Shown here: positions 9,858 through 18,000 of the stretch, piece by piece | How positions within the stretch are numbered: position 1 is the first letter of the stretch | How the letters are laid out: every line of letters starts with the position of its first letter | Source: JARLGU01 sp036504535 | Lineage (GTDB): Bacteria > Armatimonadota > Armatimonadia > Armatimonadales > Capsulimonadaceae | Reading direction: 5' to 3' | Assembly: GCA_036504535.1 (NCBI GenBank) | Contig: DASXUY010000058.1 | Location: forward strand, 1 to 64,000 | Length of the DNA stretch: 64,000 nucleotides | Made by a program: the position numbers and the translations under genes | The notes under the pieces: model-generated | What the model saw: the letters and a program-made list of their open reading frames with translations, nothing else | Database searches by the model: none | What the model was told of the DNA's origin: nothing

Positions 9858-11174
9858 ATGCTGACTACTGACGCATCGACTAGCAACATCGCCGCAAGCG
9901 AGGCTCACGCGGCTGGACCCGAGTATTTGTTCGCCAGCGCCGAGGAAATGCAGTGGTGGCGGGATGCGAAGTTCGGGTTGTTTGTCCACTGGGGGCCTGC
10001 GTCGCTTGGCGGCGGCGACATAAGCTGGTGCCGCAAGGGGCCGGAGCGCATCGGCGACCATCAGACGGTGGTGGAACCGCAGATCCCTGCCGACGTCTAC
10101 GATGCGCTGTATCGCGAGTTCAACCCGACGCTGTTCGATGCGCGCCAGTGGGTGGAAATCGTCAAAGCGGCTGGCATGAAGTATATCGTGCTGACCGCAA
10201 AACACCACGACGGGTTTTGTCTGTGGGATACGCGCCTCACACAGCACAAATCGACCGCGCCAGATTGTCCCGCACAGCGTGATATCGTCGCCGAACTCGC
10301 GGATGCGTGTCACGACGCGGGGATCAAACTGGGAATCTATTACTCCGCGCGAGACTGGTACCACCCCGACTACCTCACCGAGAACCACGAGCGGTATCTC
10401 GCGTTTTACCACGCGCAGCTTCTCGAACTATTGGCCAACTACGGGAAAGTGGACGTGTTGTGGTTCGATCATATTGGCGGCCCACTCACCAAGTGGGATC
10501 CTGATATCGTGCTCAAGATGGCGCGTCGCCTGCAGCCGGGGATTGTCATTAACAACCGCCTGCATATCTCGGTCAATGAGGGCCGCGACGACAGGTATGC
10601 CGCCGACTTCGACACGCCAGAGCAGGAGCTCGGGAAGTACAGAACCGACAGGGCGTGGGAGTCGTGCCTCTGCCTCGTGGGGCGCGTTTGGTCCTATAAG
10701 CCCGGCGGCGAAATGATGCCGCTTGGGGAGTGCATCCATGCTGTGATCGCGTGTGCTGGCGGCGACGGTAACCTGCTGCTGAACACGGGACCGATGCCCG
10801 ACGGCCGGATCGAACCAAGACAGGCTGAGCGCCTGGCTGAGGTCGGCGACTGGCTGCGGCGGTATGGCGAGTCGATCTACGGTACGCGCGGCGGTCCGTA
10901 CAAACCGGGGGTGTGGGGCGCGTCGACGCATTCAGGACGGACGATCTACCTCCACGTTACATCGGCGGATGTGAACGCGCTAGAATTGCCAGCATTCCCG
11001 GCGTCAATCCTTTCGCATCGGTCGCTGAACGGAGGGATAGCGACAGTTGGGGTAGGGGATGGTCGGTTGCGAATCGGTTTGGCAGATGTGGTACGCGGCG
11101 AATACGACACAGTGATTGCTCTGGAGGTGGACGCGGAAGTCGATTCGAACGATCCAGCGTGGTTTCTTGGCTAG
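9858..11174 (+). CDS. Alpha-L-fucosidase, GH29, cytoplasmic
   Basis: 438 residues, no signal peptide. Canonical GH29 core: AKFGLFVHWGPASL near residue 37, LTAKHHDGFCLWDT near 115, and VLWFDHIGGP with Asp 204 as predicted nucleophile. It ends with a short C-terminal beta domain and lacks added carbohydrate-binding modules. Of the six GH29 proteins here it is closest to the textbook pattern, so true alpha-L-fucosidase activity is most likely for this one. It is immediately upstream of the LacI-type regulator gene, a placement consistent with regulation by that protein, although the repeat in the upstream spacer hides any clear promoter. Confidence 0.88.
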   Translation: MLTTDASTSNIAASEAHAAGPEYLFASAEEMQWWRDAKFGLFVHWGPASLGGGDISWCRKGPERIGDHQTVVEPQIPADVYDALYREFNPTLFDARQWVEIVKAAGMKYIVLTAKHHDGFCLWDTRLTQHKSTAPDCPAQRDIVAELADACHDAGIKLGIYYSARDWYHPDYLTENHERYLAFYHAQLLELLANYGKVDVLWFDHIGGPLTKWDPDIVLKMARRLQPGIVINNRLHISVNEGRDDRYAADFDTPEQELGKYRTDRAWESCLCLVGRVWSYKPGGEMMPLGECIHAVIACAGGDGNLLLNTGPMPDGRIEPRQAERLAEVGDWLRRYGESIYGTRGGPYKPGVWGASTHSGRTIYLHVTSADVNALELPAFPASILSHRSLNGGIATVGVGDGRLRIGLADVVRGEYDTVIALEVDAEVDSNDPAWFLG

Positions 11175-11244
11175 GAGACACCAGAGGAACTGCGCACGGG
11201 CATGCGCTTAGCGATAGCCGCTACAGCCGTCAGAAAATACCCTC

Positions 11245-11273
11245 TTGCGCTTTTGGGGCAGGTGTACTATAAT
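11245..11273 (+). promoter_or_regulatory. Sigma-70-type promoter of the LacI-family gene
   Basis: TTGCGC at 11245-11250 and TATAAT at 11268-11273 are separated by exactly 17 bases. Transcription would start near 11280, giving a leader of only about 15 bases before the ATG at 11295. Confidence 0.7.
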
Positions 11274-11276
11274 ATC

Positions 11277-11292
11277 TCCGAAGCGTTTCGGA
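11277..11292. promoter_or_regulatory. LacI-type operator overlapping the promoter start
   Basis: TCCGAAGCGTTTCGGA is a 16-base palindrome with only one unpaired position per half. It has the central CG and inward-facing half-sites typical of LacI/GalR-family operators. It covers the predicted transcription start, so binding by the protein encoded 3 bases downstream would repress its own synthesis. Autoregulation is inferred from position and family habit. Confidence 0.65.
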
Positions 11293-11294
11293 AC

Positions 11295-12368
11295 ATGACA
11301 CCAACTTTGAAACCAAATCGCAAGGCGACACTCAACGATGTCGCACGGCACGCGGGAGTTGCGCTCTCTACGGCCTCGGCCGCTCTGAACGGGAAATCGG
11401 GCAAATACGCCGTGTCACCGGAGAAGATGGCGGCTGTGATGCGTGCTGTCGAAGCGCTCAGCTTTGAGGTGAATCCGCATGCGAAGCGGCTGGTGACGGG
11501 ACGGGACAGCGACACGATTGGCTTGTTTACGCTCGACTTCGATACCGGTGTCGGCATGCAGAAGCTTCGCGAAATTCAGTATCTGCTAGTTCGCGAGGGC
11601 TACAACGTGCCCATCTATTCAACGGCAGGTCCGGATATCGGGAGCAGCATGACGCGCAGCCGGCTTATGGCGTCGCTCAGGCTCCAGCAACCGCGCGCGA
11701 TTGTGTCGGCATCGAATGAGGACGAGGTTTTGCCAGAACTTCGCAAGTTTGTGGATGACGGCGGGATTCTGGTTATGTACGACCGCGAAACGTCGTTCGA
11801 TTGCGATAAGGTCCTTTTTGATCGTCAGCAGAACACGTACGAAGCGACGGCGTACTTATTGAAACTGGGACACCGCAGTATCGGTTTTTATCACGATGGC
11901 AACCAGTCTGTGTCTCGCCAAATTCGTTTTCAAGGCTTTACCAGGGCATTGAACGAGTACGGCGGCTATACACGGGAAGAGTGGCTCGTAAACAGCGGGA
12001 CGTACTACACGCGCACCATACAGGAAGGTGGCGGGGAGCTGCTAGCGCGAACGTTCCTTGGATGGACTGAGCGCCCGACCGCGATGGTGGTGCTGAACGA
12101 TGCGTCGGCGTCAGCGTTCGTTTCCGAGATCCAGCGCGCCGGAGTGCGGGTGCCCGAGGACTTATCGGTGGTTGGGCACGACAATCTGCCTATTGGTCGA
12201 ATTGTAGCGCCGCGGCTTTCGACGGTGCGTCATCCGGTTGAAGAGATATCCAGCGAAGTTACTCACCTACTGCTATCAAGACTGAGTGGCCATTATTTGG
12301 GCCCGAGCCGTACGGTGATCGTTCAGGGTCACCTGATAGAGCGCGAAAGCGCAATGCAAGTTGGCTAG
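11295..12368 (+). CDS. LacI/GalR-family transcriptional regulator
   Basis: 357 residues from the ATG at 11295, chosen because translation then begins just before the helix-turn-helix (ATLNDVARHAGVALSTASAALN, about residues 9-30) and downstream of the promoter and operator. The hinge helix region (NPHAKRL) and a periplasmic-binding-protein-like effector domain (DTIGLFTLD, MVVLNDASASAF, DLSVVGHDN) follow at usual length. The effector is probably a sugar released by the surrounding hydrolases, perhaps fucose, but no residue proves this. There is no good Shine-Dalgarno sequence; the near-leaderless mRNA may make that unnecessary. It likely controls the flanking fucosidase genes. Confidence 0.9.
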   Translation: MTPTLKPNRKATLNDVARHAGVALSTASAALNGKSGKYAVSPEKMAAVMRAVEALSFEVNPHAKRLVTGRDSDTIGLFTLDFDTGVGMQKLREIQYLLVREGYNVPIYSTAGPDIGSSMTRSRLMASLRLQQPRAIVSASNEDEVLPELRKFVDDGGILVMYDRETSFDCDKVLFDRQQNTYEATAYLLKLGHRSIGFYHDGNQSVSRQIRFQGFTRALNEYGGYTREEWLVNSGTYYTRTIQEGGGELLARTFLGWTERPTAMVVLNDASASAFVSEIQRAGVRVPEDLSVVGHDNLPIGRIVAPRLSTVRHPVEEISSEVTHLLLSRLSGHYLGPSRTVIVQGHLIERESAMQVG

Positions 12369-12388
12369 CGGTTCTAAACCCCGCTAGC
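12364..12388 (+). terminator. Perfect 8-bp hairpin overlapping the stop codon of the LacI gene
   Basis: GCTAGCGG at 12364-12371 pairs perfectly with CCGCTAGC at 12381-12388. The left arm contains the TAG stop codon of the regulator gene. No T tract follows, so it is either a weak terminator, a processing site or an mRNA stabiliser between the regulator and the prepilin-like gene. Confidence 0.45.
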
Positions 12389-12415
12389 ACAAATCGATAC
12401 GAAGTTGAGGCATTT

Positions 12416-13192
12416 ATGAGAAAATCAGCGTTTACACTAATTGAACTTCTCGTCGTTATAGCCATTATAGCGATTCTCGCAGCTATACTCTTTCCAGTCT
12501 TCGCCAAAGCCCGCGAAAAGGCGCGCCAAACGACCTGCGCAAGCAACCAGAAGCAGCTGACGCTTGCCATGATCCAGTATTCGCAGGATTTCGATGAAGT
12601 CTATCCGTCGCGAAGCTACATCGTTGACCCCAATATCAGCTGGGTGCAGCAGGTGTATCCCTATGTCAAAACGTGGCTCGCGTACCAGTGCCCCGACGAC
12701 ACCGTGAAGCGTGCCGCCGCCAACTACGTTCCCGTTTCTTACACGATGGCTGACAACCTGCGTGGCGGCAAGGACTATATCAGTGACGGCTTCCACAAGG
12801 CCAACTCCGGCATGTCGGGTTATGTTCTTGAGAACACACCCTATTCGGGACGAGCGCAGACTGCATCGAATGTCGAGGCTCCTGCAACGACCTTGATGAT
12901 CGTCGAGTACTACTCGCAGTACAACTACAATGGCACGGGGAACGGCGGCGATACAGCGTATGCGCCATCGTACAACTTCCCTTGCCAAATCCCGAATACC
13001 GGCTCTAACCTCTGGTGGCAGGACGGCTACACGGCTGGCATCGCTATCCACAATGACGGATGGAACTACGGCTTTGCTGATGGTCACGTCAAGTGGCTGC
13101 GACCTGAGCAGACTCTCGGCAAGACCGCTGCCTGCCTTGGATCGACACACCCTAACAACAAGGGCATGTGGACGATCGACCCGAACGACTAG
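12416..13192 (+). CDS. Prepilin-like protein with DUF1559-type C-terminus
   Basis: 258 residues. The N-terminus MRKSAFTLIELL followed by a 20-residue hydrophobic helix is the type IV prepilin signature (cut by a PilD-type peptidase, N-methylated Phe). The residue before the cut is Ala rather than the usual Gly. The C-terminal part is aromatic-rich and ends in YGFADGHVKWLRPE, the H-x-DG motif region of DUF1559/major pseudopilin-like proteins common in Planctomycetota and Armatimonadota. Probably exported and inner-membrane anchored before assembly; the role is unknown. TGAGG about 8 bases upstream fits a ribosome-binding site. Such proteins often lie near glycan-degradation genes in these phyla. 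Confidence 0.85.
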   Translation: MRKSAFTLIELLVVIAIIAILAAILFPVFAKAREKARQTTCASNQKQLTLAMIQYSQDFDEVYPSRSYIVDPNISWVQQVYPYVKTWLAYQCPDDTVKRAAANYVPVSYTMADNLRGGKDYISDGFHKANSGMSGYVLENTPYSGRAQTASNVEAPATTLMIVEYYSQYNYNGTGNGGDTAYAPSYNFPCQIPNTGSNLWWQDGYTAGIAIHNDGWNYGFADGHVKWLRPEQTLGKTAACLGSTHPNNKGMWTIDPND

Positions 13193-13206
13193 ATCGTGTC
13201 AATGGT

Positions 13207-13231
13207 GCCAGGGCAGGAAATCTGCCCTGGC
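13207..13231 (+). terminator. Hairpin downstream of the first prepilin-like gene
   Basis: GCCAGGGCAG at 13207-13216 pairs perfectly with CTGCCCTGGC at 13222-13231 around a 5-base loop, 14 bases after the stop codon. There is no following T tract. The same arrangement, a strong stem without T tract, follows the second prepilin-like gene at 53097-53124. Confidence 0.6.
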
Positions 13232-13320
13232 GGCTGGAATGTCTGTCGGACTTCGGTGTCAGAGTGCGGCGGTCATGATCGCCCCAACATGTGCGAGATC
13301 CTTGATATTTGAAGCAGTAC

Positions 13321-13349
13321 TTGACAAGGCAAATTGAGCGTAGTATGAT
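13321..13349 (+). promoter_or_regulatory. Strong sigma-70-type promoter upstream of GH29 gene
   Basis: TTGACA at 13321-13326 and TATGAT at 13344-13349 have a 17-base spacer. The next gene on this strand starts at 13599, so the leader would be about 240 bases. A small palindrome GTCCT-AAA-AGGAC lies at 13370-13382, just past the predicted start. I see nothing else definite in the rest of the 13193-13598 spacer. Confidence 0.7.
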
Positions 13350-13598
13350 GTAGATCAATTATATGATGTGTCCTAAAAGGACTGTCGTGTAGATGTCACC
13401 TTCTTGTTTTCCCGCCGTAAGTTTTCATGTCCATGTAAGCCAATACCCCCGCAATCGTGACGGAAATACCTTCGCTATCATTGCAACCTTAAGTGCTTTG
13501 TAAAGGTCGCTTCGAACCCGTAGACGCTACCACGCGTTTCGTTCACAAAACCGCATCCCAATTTCGCAAACTTCTTAGACTGAGAGCAAGAAACAACC

Positions 13599-14942
13599 AT
13601 GTCAACGACTGCTTCCGAAGTTGCCGCAGGGCAGCACGCACAAATCGGGGTCCTCACGCAGACCGATAACCGCGAGGACCACACATCACACCCCGACGCC
13701 CAATGGTTCCCAGGCGCTGGTCTCGGCGTTTTCCTGCATTGGGGGATATCGTCGGTCACAGGTGAGGGGGATCTCTCCTGGTCCATGATGCACAGGCCAG
13801 CAGGCGGGCGCGTTGCGGCGGACAAGCAGTATGGGCCCTTCGCCGTCCAGCGAATCGTCCCGCCGGCGCAGTACTGGAAACAGGCCGAAGACTTCCTCGC
13901 GGATCGCTACGACCCGAAGAAGTGGATGGCGGCCCTCAAGGCAGCGGGAGTCCGCTATGCCGTCCTTACCACGAAGCACCATGACGGGTTTGCGCTTTGG
14001 CCGTCGAACGTGGGTGATTTCAACACCAAGAACTATCTTGGCGGGCGCGACCTCGTCGGCGAGTTTGTGGAAGCGTGCCGCGAGTTCGATATCAAGATCG
14101 GCTTTTACTATTCGCCGCCGGACTGGTGGTTCGATCGCAACGTGATGTCATTCAACTATGGCGACAATAAGCCGACGATGGATATTCACCATCAGGCCGC
14201 CGACCTTAGCCATATCACCGCTGAAGCGCGCGAGGCGCACGCGCAGGCGCACCGCGAGTTTGTGGCGGCGCAGACGGAAGAGTTGCTGACGCGCTATGGC
14301 AAGATCGACATCCTCTGGTTCGACGGCAGCGCGGACAACGCCATGAGCATGGAGCGTATCCGCGAGCTCCAGCCCGGCATATTGGTGAACCGACGCGGCC
14401 TCGGGATCGGGGACTTCGAGACACCGGAATGCGCGTTTCCGAAGGAGCCGATACCTGGCTGGTGGGAATACTGCCACATCTGGAACGACGGCGCGTGGGG
14501 CTATCTCAAGCACGAAACTTACAAACCCATCGGGTGGCTGACCGGCGAACTGGTCAAGGCGCGCGCGTGGGGCGGCAACATGCTGATCAACATGGGGCCA
14601 GACATGCACGGCGAACTACCCTATACCGCTTACCGACGACTGGAAGAGCTCGGCGAGTGGCTCAAAGTTCATGGCGAAGCTGTGTTCGATGTCGAAGCAG
14701 GGCCGTGGCCGGACAAGTGCAATGTCCCCGTGACCGTTCGCGGCGGCACGTGGTACATTCAGGCGCACGCGTTGGTCGAGGGTGATATAGTGCTGAGCGC
14801 TATAGACGCGCCAAAGTGCGCCCACTGGATGAGAAGCGGTGAGCCGGTTCAGTTCGCAGCCGTTGGAGGTACGTTCGTGTACGCACTGCCATCCGGGATG
14901 CCGTCCGCTGACGGTGACGTGATCGTTGTCAACTGGGGCTAG
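13599..14942 (+). CDS. Alpha-L-fucosidase, GH29, cytoplasmic
   Basis: 447 residues, no signal peptide. GH29 landmarks: GLGVFLHWGISS near residue 43, LTTKHHDGFALWPS near 125, and ILWFDGSADN with Asp 242 as predicted nucleophile. Compared with the other fucosidases it has a longer insertion between the second and third barrel strands (the stretch rich in His and Ala near 185-215). The short C-terminal beta domain has no extra module. It has its own promoter region upstream and is followed 59 bases later by the giant GH2 gene, so the two may form one unit acting on the same glycan in different compartments. Confidence 0.88.
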   Translation: MSTTASEVAAGQHAQIGVLTQTDNREDHTSHPDAQWFPGAGLGVFLHWGISSVTGEGDLSWSMMHRPAGGRVAADKQYGPFAVQRIVPPAQYWKQAEDFLADRYDPKKWMAALKAAGVRYAVLTTKHHDGFALWPSNVGDFNTKNYLGGRDLVGEFVEACREFDIKIGFYYSPPDWWFDRNVMSFNYGDNKPTMDIHHQAADLSHITAEAREAHAQAHREFVAAQTEELLTRYGKIDILWFDGSADNAMSMERIRELQPGILVNRRGLGIGDFETPECAFPKEPIPGWWEYCHIWNDGAWGYLKHETYKPIGWLTGELVKARAWGGNMLINMGPDMHGELPYTAYRRLEELGEWLKVHGEAVFDVEAGPWPDKCNVPVTVRGGTWYIQAHALVEGDIVLSAIDAPKCAHWMRSGEPVQFAAVGGTFVYALPSGMPSADGDVIVVNWG

Positions 14943-15001
14943 CGCCCAATCTCCTTGACACCATAACCCAATAGAAACGCCTACACTGGAGTTTGCCACC
15001 C

Positions 15002-18000
15002 ATGATCGCTCAACGAATCGCCTTACTTTTATCGCTTGCCGCTGCTTTGTGTTTCAACGGCGTCGCCCGCGCTGCCGATGAGCTTGTCATCAGCGGAACA
15101 CGCGCCTCGATGAGCCTGAATGGCTCCTGGGAAGCGGTGCCCATTCCCGGTGTTGCGCTCACCTATCCGGCGCCGGCGACAGGTTGGGTGCCGGAGGTCG
15201 TTCCGTCGATCTTCCCGAAGGTGCTGGATGCGGGGACGCCGTACAAGCCTTCGCTGAAGCAGATTGTAACCGATGACTGGAAGGGCTTCCGCCAGAAAGA
15301 CAAGCTGGCCGCGTGGTTTCGGCGCTCGTTCAGCGCCCCGCAGGTCCCGGCGGGAACGCGCGCTATGCTGCACTTTGACGGTATCGCGTACCGGTCCAAA
15401 ATTGTGCTAAACGGCAAGCAGATCGGCGAGTCTGTCATCGGACAGCTCGGGCAAACGTATGACGTGACCGGTTTACTCAAAACAGACGCTCCCAACCTGC
15501 TGGAGGTAGGTGTCGCAGCTCGTGAGGCCATTGTGGACCTCGCCGCGAAGACCTACATTGCGCCGTCGTCGGGCGTTCAGACCGGCATCTACGGGGATAT
15601 TTCGCTGCGCCTCGTTCCTGCACTGTCCGTCGACGATGCATTCATTCAGACGTCGTTCCGCCAGAAGCAGATAAGCATAGCGGTCACCGTCCGCAACGAC
15701 TCCGCCGCGCCGCGAACGTGCTCGGTGGGCGGTCAGGTGGTCGACGACGCGGGCGTTATCCTCACGTCGCTTCCAGCCCAGTCGGTGAGTGTGCCTCCGG
15801 GAGCGACGAGCGTGGTGACATTGACGAAACCGTGGATCGCTCCGAGGCTTTGGTCGCCAGAGACCCCGCAGATGTATGTCGCGGCCGTTCAGGTGCGCGA
15901 CGGCGACAAGGTCGTGGATGAGGTGCGCCCGCGCTTCGGTTTCCGTGAGTTTTGGATCGCTGGTAAGGACTTCTATCTGAACGGAATCCGCACCGTTCTT
16001 CGCCGCAACAGCTTTCTCACCACAGTCGGCGGTGCAAGCGAAGGCGCCGAGCGGGAGCTTCGCGTTACTGCAGGCAGGCCGTACAACTCGATACGTCTGC
16101 ATATCGGCTTCGACAACACGAAAGTTCTCGACGCTTGCGACAAGTTTGGCGTGATGTCCATGCCGGAGTTCGCGTGGCACAATATCGGCGCCGACTACGA
16201 CCTCAAGAACACGGCACCGTGGCTGCCCAACCTGCTCGATTACGAGCGCCGCTTTATGAAGGAGCACCGAAACCGCCCATCGGTGGTCATCTGGAACCTC
16301 ACGAATGAAACGTTCTGGGGCGATACCGACGACGCGCGGATGAAGGTAGCCGACGCTGTTCTCGCGACCGCTAAGGAGATGGACCCGACGCGCCCGCAGG
16401 AGGGTGACGGCGAGTCCAACTGGGGTGGACGGCTGCCCATCATCAATATCCACTACCCCGAAGGCACATCGGGTGCGCTCAGGGCGATTTACCCCAACTC
16501 CAGCATGATCATCCCGAACGACCTGTACTGGCTGGAACAGAGCAAAGACAGCACATTCCATAGCTGGCGAGCCAACCTTGCATGGGACCGACCGCTGGTG
16601 ATGGGCGAGTATTGGGACGCGGAGGGCAATGTCGACGACCGCTCAAGCTTCATGGGAGAAGAGGCTTACGACTGGGAGAAGTGGCGCCTGCAGGACTTTG
16701 GAGGGCGCGAGAACCGCAAACCCAACTCCTACTCCGATGTGCTCGCAAAGATGACCGACATCTACCGCCTGCAAGGCGTCGCCGGCCTCAACCCGTGGGC
16801 TGGGGACCGCAACGATAGCATGCCGCCGGTCGCGGTGCGCCCACTCGACTTCCATCCGAACTTCTACAGCGGTCAAACTGCTGTACGCAAAGTCGCGATC
16901 TTCGAGGACACGGAGCAGACTTACGCGTCGACGAACCTGCAATGCCGTCTCACTATCGACGGCGTTACCGTCTGGCAGAAGATCATTCCCGTCTACATGC
17001 AGCCGGGTAAGAACTTGCAGGTCGATGTGCCAGTCGAGTGCCCCGTTGTCGCAAGCCAGACGAAAGCTCTGCTTACAATTCGCCTCCGCTGCGAGCAGGG
17101 CGCGAACTGGGTGCAACTCAGCCGTCACGAAGAGACGGTCTACATCATGCCAGCGGCGCAGTGGAAGGGCGCACCGCCAGTCGGTATTGTTCTGCTCGAC
17201 GCTACGGGAGCCACAAGCGCTGCCTTCGCCAAGGTTGGCCTCACTGTGCCCGCCAAAGCGAGCCTGGCTCCGGCAACGCTGACCGGTGCCCGATTGCTGA
17301 TCGTCGGGCAAGGCACGGATGCTGCGCCGTATCGCGACATTATCGAGAAGTTCGTACAAACTGGCGGCCGTGTGCTCTTGCTTTCCGCCGCAAACGAGGG
17401 GGCATTATCGCCTGAACTTCCCGATACCGACGACAAGCATATCGCGTCGAAAGTCTGGTTGCGTTCTCACGGGAACCCGGCGTTAGGTGGCCTCGAGGAG
17501 CCGCAACTCTCGTACTGGATGCCCGACAATATTGTCAGCACCAAGACCGCCAACAAGCCTGCCGCTGGCAAGTGCAAAATCCTGCTCGATGCAGGCGGCC
17601 TGTACGGCATCAAGTGGACTCCGCTTATCGAGGTGTCGCACGGCGCGGGCAGCTACACGCTCAGCCGCCTCAATATCGTCGACCGCGTCGGTGTAGAACC
17701 GGCCGCCGATACGCTTCTCGTTTCGCTCGTCGCCGCTGGCATCGCGTCCCCTGCGCCTAAGGCTCAGCCGCTGCAGCTTCTGGCTGGCGACAACGCCGCT
17801 CTCAAGCAGACGCTCGCCGTTTGCTCGATCATCTCTCGCCCGGGTTTGACTGGAACTGGCCCCGTGCTACTGGATGCGACCTACACGCCGACACCTGCTG
17901 AGATCGCCAAGCTGAAGACGCTTACAGCGGCTGGCGGCAACATCTGGCTGCACGGCTTCACACCGACCAGCCTACCGAATGTGGCCGCGCTGTTCCCGTT

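Noticed and set aside
14955..14987. Promoter TTGACA (14955-14960) with TACACT (14982-14987) before the GH2 gene
   Set aside because: The spacer would be 21 bases, too long for a normal sigma-70 promoter.
14993..15001. TTG start of the GH2 gene
   Set aside because: GGAG is only 1 base upstream of the TTG but 10 bases upstream of the ATG at 15002, which also begins the signal peptide.
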